From Sulfurospirillum arcachonense (lineage in GTDB: Bacteria; Campylobacterota; Campylobacteria; Campylobacterales; Sulfurospirillaceae): DNA of 14,848 nt. Within the stretch, counting starts at the first letter, position 1, and the number at the start of each line of letters is the position of its first letter. The stretch covers positions 1 to 14,848 of the forward strand of contig DQTM01000086.1 in NCBI GenBank assembly GCA_015662785.1, read 5' to 3'. A program made the position numbers and the translations under genes. The notes beneath the pieces were generated by a model. The model was given only the letters and a program-made list of their open reading frames with translations, ran no database searches and was not told the origin of the DNA. Shown here piece by piece: positions 1-7,487 of this stretch.

Positions 1-94
1 GTCCGAATAATCACCAGCATCACTGTCCGATTAGAAACGGCACGAGTGTCCGAACTAAAACAGCATTAGTGTCCGATTTGCTCCATTTTTTGCA
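1..94. mobile_element. End of an insertion sequence, probably IS21 family (partial)
   Basis: Four copies of GTCCGA start at 1, 25, 48 and 71, so the unit is 23-24 bp. The units share more than the core: each of the first three has GCA about 15 bp in and ends in AGT or ACT. Multiple terminal repeats of about this size are typical of IS21-family ends, where the IstA transposase binds. The outer edge is probably the CA at 84-85 (TGGAGC on the minus strand) or the CA at 93-94. Both fit the TG...CA ends of that family. Lipoprotein coding sequence continues unbroken on the right side, as expected for an insertion junction. The transposase genes and the other end lie outside the window, so the family assignment is an inference from the repeat layout alone. 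Confidence 0.55.
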
Positions 95-376
95 TATGAC
101 AAACTCTGTGGCTCCCGTCCAAGAAAGAGAAGTACCAAAGCTAAAATGTCCTCTAGCATCTGTTGTTAAAGTGTTTTTTGTTGTTGCACTTCTTGAGCCA
201 TTAGCATCAAGTTGATACGCTATAACACTTGAGCCCTCTTTAAAAGGTCCTTTTGCACCACCACCGGCACCACCAGCACCTACTGCTCCAGAAGAAGAAC
301 CTCAGCCACCGCCACAACCCGCTAATAGCATTGCTGCTACTATTGAGCTTACAATATGTTTACGAAAACTGCCCAT
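20..376 (-). pseudogene. Lipoprotein gene, broken by a stop codon and by an insertion
   Basis: Reading from the ATG at 376 gives a lipoprotein signal peptide (MGSFRKHIVSSIVAAMLLAG) followed by Cys21 and three glycines. Codon 25 (302-304) is TGA. Past it the same frame continues with a Gly/Ser/Ala linker and then a segment including KGPFKEGSSVIAY and TTDARGHFSFGTSLSWTGAT. That segment looks like a surface-protein domain of the carboxypeptidase-regulatory (beta-sandwich) kind. Similarity ends near 95, where the frame enters the insertion-sequence repeats, and it stops at 20-22. A GAGAGG ribosome-binding site lies 8 bp before the ATG. The TGA differs by one or two bases from a Gly codon, which would suit the Gly-rich stretch. 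The intact gene was probably a secreted lipoprotein longer than what remains; its function is unknown. Confidence 0.6.
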
Positions 377-391
377 TTTGAATACCTCTCT

Positions 392-420
392 TTTATAGAA
401 TATTGTATAAAGTATATCAA
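392..420 (-). promoter_or_regulatory. Possible sigma-70 promoter of the broken lipoprotein gene
   Basis: On the minus strand TTGATA (420-415) and TATAAA (397-392) are separated by 17 bp. The -10 element nearly touches the ribosome-binding site at 385-390, which would leave almost no leader, so a different AT-rich hexamer such as TATACA at 409-404 may be the true -10. The rest of the gap from 377 to 478 holds a run of eight T (minus strand, 428-421) but no GC-rich hairpin. I cannot name a terminator for the gspF end of the operon. Confidence 0.3.
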
Positions 421-478
421 AAAAAATGATGTAGTTTTTCTTAATCTATATGAAATTAGTATGATAAAGTATTTTATG

Positions 479-1690
479 TTACAAATTTAAATTCATAGAG
501 AAGATAGGCAATAACATTGCAGTAATGATGACTCCTATAATGACTCCTACTAAAAGAATGAGTATTGGTTCTAGTAGAGACAACATTGTGTTTATTTTAT
601 CGTCATTTTCTTCACTATATAGTTCTGAAAGATTTTGCAAAATCTCTTTCATTTGGCTTGTTTCTTCACCTAAACTTATGGCTTGTATGAAAGACCTATC
701 TATTTTAAAAAGCTGTTTGGACAAGGCATTTGAGAGTTTTTTTCCCTTTACTAGTTCATCTGAAGCATTTAAAAAAGATCTTGAAACGACTCTGTTTTTT
801 ATAGTATTTGATGATAATTTTACTGCTTGTACAAACGTTACTCCAGAGCTTATAAGAACTGATACTATATATGAAAATTTAGCCAGTTCGGAAGTCTGAA
901 TTATCTTACCAAATAGTGGGATTTTAAGTAGTATAGTATCTACTATAAATGTGAACTTCGTAATATTTTTGTACGTATATGAAAAAATAGTTAAAACTAA
1001 TACAAAACTGATTATAATAAGCATCCAATTTTTATTTACTTCGTCACCTAGGACTATAACAAACTTTGTTATAGGTGGTAATTCTTGTCCAAGTTGGTCA
1101 AACATAGCTGTTATCTTCGGAACAACAACGCTTAACATAAAACCAACCATAAGAAATGAAACCATAACTATAAAAAGAGGATATGCCATCGCACTGCTTA
1201 TCTTTCCTTTTATCATCTCTTGTTTTTTTAAAAAAATCGACATCTCTTTCAAGACTAGTCCTAGAGTACTTGACTCCTCTGCTACTTTTATAGACTGCTT
1301 GTAAAAAGTAGGTAGAGAGTATATCTGTTGATGCTCAAGTGTTTGAAAAAAACTTTTTCCCTCAGCAAGAGAACTCTCTAAAGAGTCAAAAAAGGTGGTC
1401 ATTTTTCTGTTTTCAATATGTTGTTGCTTTTCTAGTTTTATTGCATATACTATAGAAGATACCCCTGATTTGAGGTAGATAGAGAGATTTCTGCTTATGA
1501 TAGAAAGTTTTTTTGCTGGCAACTCTTTAATAAAAAGATTTTTTTGAAAAAAAGATTTTTGCTCTTTTAACTCACTGTATATAATGCCTAAGCTTTTTAG
1601 CTTAGTTTTAGCATCTTCTATATCAAAAGCTTCTAAGGTTGTTTTTACCCTTTGTCCATCTTTGCTTAAACCTTTGTACTTAAATAGCAT
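479..1690 (-). CDS. gspF: Type II secretion inner-membrane platform protein GspF
   Basis: GspF is the polytopic membrane protein of the type II secretion platform; it contacts the ATPase GspE and GspL. The 403-residue length is normal. It has the family's duplicated cytoplasmic domain: one copy about 60-165 (LPAKKLSIISRNLSIYLKSG) and a second about 265-370 (ELAKFSYIVSVLISSGV). Membrane helices lie near 169-192, 222-240 and 373-397. The conserved AMAYPLF (167-173) and LLEPILILLVGVIIG (372-386) segments are present. The ATG follows the gspE stop directly (TAGATG), with GAGAG just upstream as the ribosome-binding site. It is the last gene of the operon. PilC of type IV pili is the nearest alternative, but the neighbouring C, K, L and M genes favour type II secretion. 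Confidence 0.93.
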   Translation of the reverse strand: MLFKYKGLSKDGQRVKTTLEAFDIEDAKTKLKSLGIIYSELKEQKSFFQKNLFIKELPAKKLSIISRNLSIYLKSGVSSIVYAIKLEKQQHIENRKMTTFFDSLESSLAEGKSFFQTLEHQQIYSLPTFYKQSIKVAEESSTLGLVLKEMSIFLKKQEMIKGKISSAMAYPLFIVMVSFLMVGFMLSVVVPKITAMFDQLGQELPPITKFVIVLGDEVNKNWMLIIISFVLVLTIFSYTYKNITKFTFIVDTILLKIPLFGKIIQTSELAKFSYIVSVLISSGVTFVQAVKLSSNTIKNRVVSRSFLNASDELVKGKKLSNALSKQLFKIDRSFIQAISLGEETSQMKEILQNLSELYSEENDDKINTMLSLLEPILILLVGVIIGVIITAMLLPIFSMNLNL

Positions 1691-3169
1691 CTAATCTCTC
1701 ATGCCAACTCTAAGAGCTTCTTGCATGCTAGTTGTCCCGTTGTCCACTAAAGCTTCTATCTTTTTTGAGAGTAAAACCAATCCTTTTTTCTGCATAGCTT
1801 CTCTTATCTCAAAGTCTTTCATACCATCTTTTAGCATTATCTTGACATCATCATCTATCAAAAAAAGCTCTCCCACTGCGACTCTACCATCATAACCTGT
1901 GAAGTTACATGTAGAACAGCCTTTTGATTTGAAAAACTTACCATCTTCTTCTTTACATGTAGAACATAGCTTTCTAACCAATCTTTGAGCTAAGACTCCT
2001 AGCAAGCTTGAGCTTATTAGAAACTCTTCTATGCCCATATCTATCAGTCTTGTTATGGCTGCTGCTGTATTGTTTGTATGCAAGGTTGAAAGTAACAGGT
2101 GTCCTGTTAAGGCTGATTGTATGGCTATCTTAGCTGTTTCGTTATCTCTTATCTCTCCTACCATGACAACATCTGGGTCTTGTCTTAGAATAGAGCGAAG
2201 CCCTAGAGAGAAAGTCAAGCCTGTTTTTTCATTTACTTGGATTTGGTTTATGCTGTTTGTTTTATACTCTACTGGGTCTTCAATGGTGATGATGTTTTTA
2301 TCTGGCGTTGCTATGGTTTTCAAAAAAGAGTGCAATGTAGTTGACTTACCACTTCCTGTTGGACCAGTTACTAGTATCATGCCATAAGAGTGTGTTAGTA
2401 ACTTCCTAAACTGCGTAGTAAGTTCTTCGTCAAAACCAAGCTCTTCGAGTGTTGGAATGTTTGCTGAATCCATAAGAAGCCTCATAACTACTCTTTCGCC
2501 ATTGTAAGCTGGAAGTGTAGAAACTCTTATATCTAAGCTTTTATTTGCTATTTTTACTACAGTTCGTCCATCTTGAGGAACTCTTTTTTCAGATATATCA
2601 AGGTTCGAGATGACTTTGATACGGTTTACGATAAGATTTATAACGTGTTTATCCAAATCTACATGTTTTACTAAAACACCATCTATCCTAAAACGTACAA
2701 CACCTCTAAGTTCGTGTGTTTCTATATGTATATCTGATGCTTTTTTCTTAATAGCTTGATAAAAAAGAGAGTTAACAAACTTGATGATAGGAGCTGACTC
2801 TTCACTTGTTAGTATGTCTGAACTTGTTTTTAGAAACTCTGAGAGAGAAAGGTCATCATCTAAAAAATCTTCTTTTTCATCAGCACTAAAAGAGCTATCT
2901 AAATCTACATCTGATTTTTGTTCTAAGTGTCTATGATAAAGTCTTTCATAAGACTCTTCGTCCACAAAAGCAACCTTTACTTGTATGGGAAGTTTTGTTA
3001 CAAAGTTCATACCTTCTACTAAGTGAGTCCTGTCTAGTATTGCATAAGGTTCATCATCTATCTTGCTTATTAGAAGATGATTTTTTACTAACAGTTGTGT
3101 ATTTATGTCCTCTACATGTAAAGGCACCAAGTTAACTCCCTCAAAACAAGGGATATTGTCAATTAACAT
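1691..3169 (-). CDS. gspE: Type II secretion ATPase GspE
   Basis: This is the cytoplasmic hexameric ATPase that drives pseudopilus assembly. The 492 residues contain an N-terminal GspL-binding region, a middle N2 domain (ASDIHIE 144-150, with RFRIDG 159-164), Walker A GPTGSGKST (269-277), an Asp box near 295-301 (TIEDPVE), Walker B DPDVVMVGEIRD (331-342) and the His box STLHTN (361-366). Four cysteines (402, 405, 418, 421) form the two CxxC pairs of the zinc-binding insert typical of GspE. Residues 84-110 are acidic and look like a linker. The start overlaps the gspD end by 11 bp, so translation is probably coupled. All catalytic motifs look intact. Confidence 0.95.
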   Translation of the reverse strand: MLIDNIPCFEGVNLVPLHVEDINTQLLVKNHLLISKIDDEPYAILDRTHLVEGMNFVTKLPIQVKVAFVDEESYERLYHRHLEQKSDVDLDSSFSADEKEDFLDDDLSLSEFLKTSSDILTSEESAPIIKFVNSLFYQAIKKKASDIHIETHELRGVVRFRIDGVLVKHVDLDKHVINLIVNRIKVISNLDISEKRVPQDGRTVVKIANKSLDIRVSTLPAYNGERVVMRLLMDSANIPTLEELGFDEELTTQFRKLLTHSYGMILVTGPTGSGKSTTLHSFLKTIATPDKNIITIEDPVEYKTNSINQIQVNEKTGLTFSLGLRSILRQDPDVVMVGEIRDNETAKIAIQSALTGHLLLSTLHTNNTAAAITRLIDMGIEEFLISSSLLGVLAQRLVRKLCSTCKEEDGKFFKSKGCSTCNFTGYDGRVAVGELFLIDDDVKIMLKDGMKDFEIREAMQKKGLVLLSKKIEALVDNGTTSMQEALRVGMRD

Positions 3170-4955
3170 CTTTTTTATTTCCTATTCTTTTAGAAAAATC
3201 TTGCTCCAACTTGTTTAGTTTGGCTAAAGTGCTTTTTAGAGAGCTAAGACCTAGTTTTTGATCAACTATATACGGGGTCAATATGATAACTAAACTTTTC
3301 TTATCGTTATTTTCATCATCATATCTAAAAAGTTGTCCAAGCCAAGGTATGTCTCCTAAGAGTGGAATCTGAGAAGAGTTATCTTTTATGATCTCTTGAG
3401 TTAATCCTCCGATGATGATACTCTCGCCATTTTTTACTATTGCTGTTGTAGATATATCTCTTTTTGTAGTTGTAGGTAACCCTATCTTAAGAGTTTCCTT
3501 AACACCTTCTATAGTTACTTTTACATCTAGTAAAACTTTTTTATCGCTTGAAATTCTAGGTTTTACTTTCAGAGTTAGTCCGATGTCCTCTCTGGTATAG
3601 TTATTTTTCTCTATTGTTGTGCTGTCTGCTGCTGTGTTACCTTGAGTAATGATAGATTGTGTTTCACCTACATATATAGATGATTCTATGTTGTTGACAC
3701 ACAGAAGTGATGGTTGAGAAAGTATATTTGCTGCATCATTTGTTTCCAAAAAAGATATGGTTGCACCAAGTGCTATAGCTTGAGTTACCGACGACATACT
3801 AAGACCCAATCCTTGCAAGTCAATAGCAACAGGAGGACCGCCTAGGTTACTACTAAAAGTAAATAGACCTGAAGAGTTTGACAAACCTCCAGCAATACCA
3901 TATTTTGCACCTATCTCCCTTGACTTTCTATCGTTTATTTCGGCTATCTTTGCTACAACGTAGACTTGTTGCCTTGGAACATCAAGAGCTTTTATGAGTA
4001 TTTCTATCTCTTTCATCTCATCGCCAGAAGCATATATCATAAGTATATTGGTCTCTTCATCTGCCGTAAATGTTGGTTTTTGTGAATCAACTTTTACTTT
4101 TTTATCTTTGCTAACAGGCTTATTTGAAATGATGGTTTGAAGTGTTTTTGCTAGTGCTTGTGCATCTGAGTTTTTTAGATGAACTATGTGAAGTGAACGC
4201 TGCGATACTTCATCTTTCTTGTCTAGCTGTTTTACATGTAAAAGCAACTCTTTTATAATCTTCTTTTTTGATATGATAATAAGTGTATTTGTTCCTTCAT
4301 CTGCGAAAAGGCTTATCTTTTGGCTTGGCATCTTTTGATTGTAGACACTAGTTGCTATATTTTTTATCTTTGGTAACACTGAAGTAACTTTTGAGTTTAT
4401 TAGTGTGTAAAACTCTATATCCATACTCTTTTGAGAGTCCAATTTATTCAAAAGCCCTCTTATGCTTTTTAGGTTTTTTGGGTAGTCTGTTATGACTAGG
4501 CTATTTGCTTCTTTAGAAACTGCTATTTTTCCATACTTGCTCAATAAAAAATTCACTTGTGTTAGCATCTGTGTTGCTGAAAGATTTTTAATACCTATGA
4601 TATCTGTCTGAATTTGATTTAGCTTGCTTTCACCTCGAAAAGGAGGCGACTCTCTTACTGCATCACTGCTTCTTACTATCTGCAAGTATCCACTTTTACT
4701 ATCTATGAGAGTATAACCTTTGTTTTTTAAAACACTTATGAGCAAGTCATAGATTTGACTTTTGTCAATTGGTTTTATAGATATAAAATTTACTTTACCA
4801 GGAATTGATGAAGTTAAAAGTATGTTTTTATCACTTATCTTTGAAACCATCTTCACAAACTCATCTATCTTCAAATCTTTAAAGTTTATTTCTATTTTTT
4901 CTTGATTTGCAAATATCAAACTTGCAAATATAACCAATATACTAATTAATCTCAT
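3159..4955 (-). CDS. gspD: Type II secretion outer-membrane secretin GspD
   Basis: GspD forms the multimeric outer-membrane gate. A signal peptide (about 1-16, ending LIFA before NQ) leads to an N0 domain (about 20-95), three repeated N1-N3 ring domains (about 115-328) and the secretin core (about 330-565). Diagnostic segments are SQPSLLCVNNIESSIYVGE (413-431), KNGESIIIGGL (508-518) and PLLGDIPWLGQLF (531-543). The 598-residue length is slightly short for GspD but has all domains. A short Lys-rich tail follows; no clear pilotin-binding domain is seen and no pilotin gene is nearby. AAGGAG lies 7 bp before the ATG, within gspC, and the two genes overlap by 14 bp. Confidence 0.95.
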   Translation of the reverse strand: MRLISILVIFASLIFANQEKIEINFKDLKIDEFVKMVSKISDKNILLTSSIPGKVNFISIKPIDKSQIYDLLISVLKNKGYTLIDSKSGYLQIVRSSDAVRESPPFRGESKLNQIQTDIIGIKNLSATQMLTQVNFLLSKYGKIAVSKEANSLVITDYPKNLKSIRGLLNKLDSQKSMDIEFYTLINSKVTSVLPKIKNIATSVYNQKMPSQKISLFADEGTNTLIIISKKKIIKELLLHVKQLDKKDEVSQRSLHIVHLKNSDAQALAKTLQTIISNKPVSKDKKVKVDSQKPTFTADEETNILMIYASGDEMKEIEILIKALDVPRQQVYVVAKIAEINDRKSREIGAKYGIAGGLSNSSGLFTFSSNLGGPPVAIDLQGLGLSMSSVTQAIALGATISFLETNDAANILSQPSLLCVNNIESSIYVGETQSIITQGNTAADSTTIEKNNYTREDIGLTLKVKPRISSDKKVLLDVKVTIEGVKETLKIGLPTTTKRDISTTAIVKNGESIIIGGLTQEIIKDNSSQIPLLGDIPWLGQLFRYDDENNDKKSLVIILTPYIVDQKLGLSSLKSTLAKLNKLEQDFSKRIGNKKDVN

Positions 4956-5730
4956 ACATTATCTCCTTAGTCTCTCCGTTTCTTTCAAAGCCAATCATCA
5001 AAGTTGTGCTATTTTCTAGTAGATTATAATAGGGCAACAAATCCATCATGCTTTTTAACTCATTGCCATTTACAGATTTAATAACATCCCCTTTTTTTAG
5101 TTTCATCTTATCAAAAAATGAACCCTTTCTTATAAAACTTAGCCTCAATCCAACAAAATTTTTATTTTTTCTTATCTCTGCAAATCGAACATCCCTTAAA
5201 GCTTTTTGTGGATTATTCATATACTTCTTAAAACTATCTCTTATTACATTTACATACTTGTCATTTGAGATTTGTTTCGTTGTATTTGTTTGCGTAACTT
5301 TATCTATGGTCTCTTCTTTTACTAAAGTCAATTCAGTATAAGTTCCATCTTTTAAAAAAGTTGCTGAGCTTCTTTTTATTTCTACAAGTTTTGCACCTTT
5401 GTACTCACTATGAAGATCTATAAAAAGTGTCTTATTTCTTTCATTTACGATAACAAACTCTCTTCCCTTTTCTAAATAGCAAGCTTTAAGTTTTATATTG
5501 CCCAAATGCAGTGTACTTTTAACTTTTTTTGGGGGTGCTTTTTGTTTTAATGTCGTTGTGAAAAAATTTGGAAAACTATACATGTAAGAATTCTTTTTAG
5601 CTTCTACATGTAAAGTATCTATATGTTTATCTTCTACAAAAAGAAGTCCCAAAGATATAAGAAGTTTTGCTACCAAGAGAGGGGCCATAACCCACCAAAA
5701 AAATGGAATGAATCTAGTAAGAAAACTCAT
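4942..5730 (-). CDS. gspC: GspC-like type II secretion protein with a PDZ domain
   Basis: GspC links the inner-membrane platform to the secretin and may help choose substrates. The 262 residues show one N-terminal membrane helix (about 9-32), a periplasmic homology region (about 72-135, the part that contacts the secretin N0 domain) and a C-terminal PDZ domain (about 192-258, centred on GSFFDKMKLKKGDVIKSVNG). The position directly before gspD is the usual one. It overlaps the upstream gene by 17 bp. Sequence similarity in this family is low, so the call rests on domain order and context, which agree well. Confidence 0.85.
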   Translation of the reverse strand: MSFLTRFIPFFWWVMAPLLVAKLLISLGLLFVEDKHIDTLHVEAKKNSYMYSFPNFFTTTLKQKAPPKKVKSTLHLGNIKLKACYLEKGREFVIVNERNKTLFIDLHSEYKGAKLVEIKRSSATFLKDGTYTELTLVKEETIDKVTQTNTTKQISNDKYVNVIRDSFKKYMNNPQKALRDVRFAEIRKNKNFVGLRLSFIRKGSFFDKMKLKKGDVIKSVNGNELKSMMDLLPYYNLLENSTTLMIGFERNGETKEIMYEIN

Positions 5731-6124
5731 ATTTCATCCCCTCTTTTACTTTTTTAAAATAGCCTTTAAAGATAGCATTTTTCAAATCTGATTTTTCAAA
5801 CAATATATAACCTTTTTTATCTACAAGTTCTATCTTGCCACTAAAATCACCATACTTGCTAGTGCCATATATATCTACATGTAAAGGATCAAATATGGTC
5901 TGTTTTATTTCTAAACTATCGACTTTAAAAGTCTTTAATGCTGTTAAGTCTTTTATCTCTATTTGGTTATATGCTAACCAAATTTTTATATCTACTTTTT
6001 TTGCTGTTATAGTTATGTCTTTTTTTTGTATCTCATCTACAAAATAGTCCCATAAAATGACTTTAGGAAACAGTATAACTACCCACACAAAAACCAAACA
6101 AACAAACAGTATAGTCTTTTTCAT
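5714..6124 (-). CDS. Small GspN-like protein
   Basis: The 136-residue product has one N-terminal membrane helix (about 3-22) and then a periplasmic beta-rich stretch with AKKVDIKIWLAYNQIEIKDL and KYGDFSGKIELVDKKGYILF. This resembles the start of GspN, which has AsmA-like beta repeats, but GspN proteins are usually around 250 residues, so this one is about half size. Both ends look natural: ATGA overlap with the gene before it and 17-bp overlap with gspC after it, so no truncation is evident. GspN is dispensable in many systems. The role is inferred from position and general shape. Confidence 0.5.
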   Translation of the reverse strand: MKKTILFVCLVFVWVVILFPKVILWDYFVDEIQKKDITITAKKVDIKIWLAYNQIEIKDLTALKTFKVDSLEIKQTIFDPLHVDIYGTSKYGDFSGKIELVDKKGYILFEKSDLKNAIFKGYFKKVKEGMKYEFSY

Positions 6125-6501
6125 ATCTTCACCTCTACATGTAAAGATATTTTTTTACCTTTTCTTCTCAAGTCTATATTTTGAAAAATTAGGTTTGAGT
6201 TTAAAAGCATTTTGCCTAGTCTATTTAGAGTAGATTTTGTTAAATCATCAAAGATTAGTATATGTATATCTTTTTCTACAGTGTATGAAGTTGGATTAAA
6301 TCTTTTGTTTATATCTTTGAGAAGTTTTTTATCCTCTTTTTTATTGTTCCATTTATTCTGTAAAACTATAAGCATATCTGCTTGTTTTGCGTACTCTTGA
6401 AAACTTTTTATATCTTCTTTGTGTGTTTTTTCTACCTCATACTTATAAAAACATAGCACTAAAAACAACAAACTCATAACCGATAAAATCTTTATTTTCA
6501 T
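6121..6501 (-). CDS. GspM-like type II secretion platform protein
   Basis: The 126-residue product has an N-terminal membrane helix (about 5-20), a charged, probably helical stretch (about 22-68) and a C-terminal part with alternating strands and helices (about 72-126, ending SLHVEVKI). This matches the layout of GspM: cytoplasmic tip, single helix, periplasmic coil and a small ferredoxin-like domain. GspM pairs with GspL in the platform. It overlaps both neighbours by 4 bp (ATGA), so the genes are probably translated together. The sequence itself is poorly conserved; the gene order L-M-N is the main support. Confidence 0.6.
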   Translation of the reverse strand: MKIKILSVMSLLFLVLCFYKYEVEKTHKEDIKSFQEYAKQADMLIVLQNKWNNKKEDKKLLKDINKRFNPTSYTVEKDIHILIFDDLTKSTLNRLGKMLLNSNLIFQNIDLRRKGKKISLHVEVKI

Positions 6502-7400
6502 AGGCTTGCTCCTATGACTATAGATGAGTTATCTTTTTTTGAGAGATATTTTTCAAACTCTTTTTTTCTATTTTTTGTTTTTAATTTATAGTTTAAACTA
6601 TTTTTTGAAAAGATTATACTCTCAAAATACTCTGTTTTATCTAGCTTAAACTTACTTGCGTAGTATATACTTTCTCTTAAATCAACTTGTTTTTTATCTA
6701 TAATTTGTAGTTCATTTTGTATGCTTTTTAACTGAAAACTGGTTTGAGGAAGGCTATGGTCTTTAATGAAATTTTCTTTTTGAAATTGTATTTTGTTATT
6801 TGATTTGTGCAATTTTACAATGTCTAATATAACTATGAAGTTTAAAAGAAAAACAATCCAAAGCAAAAGAGTAATTTGTTTTGGTGCTATCTTTATATTT
6901 TGTTTTGAGTAAATATGGTTCTGTGTAAGCTTTTTAGTTTTTATGACATCATCCATATGGACATCGCTATCTATAAAGTTCAAACAAGTAAAAATCATAA
7001 TGTTATCTAGGCTGGTCATACCACAAGTTTCATTGACTCTTATAGATATGTCATTACCAAAAAACTCACTTTGAGCTAGGTATATTTTTTCTATCAAGTC
7101 CATATCAATTTTGAGTTGTTTTAGCTTTTCTTTAATGCTAGTCATATCATAAGCAGTAACTATATAATCGTTTTTATTTAACTTAAAAACAGAGTACCCA
7201 AAATCGCCATGAGGAAGTATGCCATCAAACAAAGATGGAGCCATCTTCTTGACCTCATAAGCAAAACTAACATTCAAGCTAACTTTTTTTGCCCAGTAAA
7301 ACTCTGGAGAAAGAATGATATTTGATTTTGATATGATTTTTTTATTAAAATCTCTTGTTATAAAAAAAATGTCTTTTTTATGCTCACTAAAAAAACTCAA
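6498..7400 (-). CDS. GspL-like type II secretion platform protein
   Basis: The product has a long cytoplasmic part (about 1-170), one membrane helix (about 176-194) and a periplasmic coil plus small domain (about 200-300). This is the GspL layout, in which the cytoplasmic part, an actin-like fold, recruits the ATPase GspE. The 300-residue length is short for GspL (often near 400). The start used here is a TTG with a weak AAGGG 9 bp upstream. The frame stays open for 13 more codons up to a TAG at 7440-7442, and a better AGGA site overlaps that stop, yet no ATG, GTG or TTG lies between. The true N-terminus may therefore be a little longer. Confidence 0.65.
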   Translation of the reverse strand: MSFFSEHKKDIFFITRDFNKKIISKSNIILSPEFYWAKKVSLNVSFAYEVKKMAPSLFDGILPHGDFGYSVFKLNKNDYIVTAYDMTSIKEKLKQLKIDMDLIEKIYLAQSEFFGNDISIRVNETCGMTSLDNIMIFTCLNFIDSDVHMDDVIKTKKLTQNHIYSKQNIKIAPKQITLLLWIVFLLNFIVILDIVKLHKSNNKIQFQKENFIKDHSLPQTSFQLKSIQNELQIIDKKQVDLRESIYYASKFKLDKTEYFESIIFSKNSLNYKLKTKNRKKEFEKYLSKKDNSSIVIGASL

Positions 7401-7487
7401 TACAGCTTGCCCTTGTGATATTTTATATAATAGTTTATCCTAATTATGATTATTTGTTACTTAGAAAAGTAATAGCACCACAAAAAA
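7401..7487 (-). other. Short gap between gspK and gspL-like genes
   Basis: This is the only gap of note inside the secretion operon. It holds an in-frame TAG (7440-7442), an overlapping AGGA (7438-7441) and an open stretch that joins the gspL-like frame. I see no hairpin with a T-run and no convincing promoter. Part of it may be the real beginning of the gspL-like gene. Confidence 0.4.

Noticed and set aside
1..76. Four spaced GTCCGA repeats as a CRISPR array or iterons
   Set aside because: The repeated core is only 6-7 bp and the 23-24-bp units are imperfect. No cas genes or replication genes are nearby, and the position at a gene break fits a transposon end better.
302..304. TGA read as selenocysteine, tryptophan or glycine
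   Set aside because: No selenocysteine hairpin is visible, TGA clearly ends gspK at 7488-7490, and the same gene is also cut by an insertion. Simple decay is the better explanation.
421..478. Terminator after gspF
   Set aside because: There is a run of T on the transcribed side but no stable GC-containing stem before it.
525..1304. Plus-strand open frames opposite gspF
   Set aside because: They are antisense to a well-conserved gene, lack ribosome-binding sites and resemble no known protein.
1906..1961. Two nearby TACATGTA copies in gspE as a separate tandem repeat
   Set aside because: Both come from Cys codons of the two zinc-binding CxxC pairs (a repeated TGTTCTACATGTA), so this pair is partly explained by protein sequence. 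I kept them only as part of the window-wide count.
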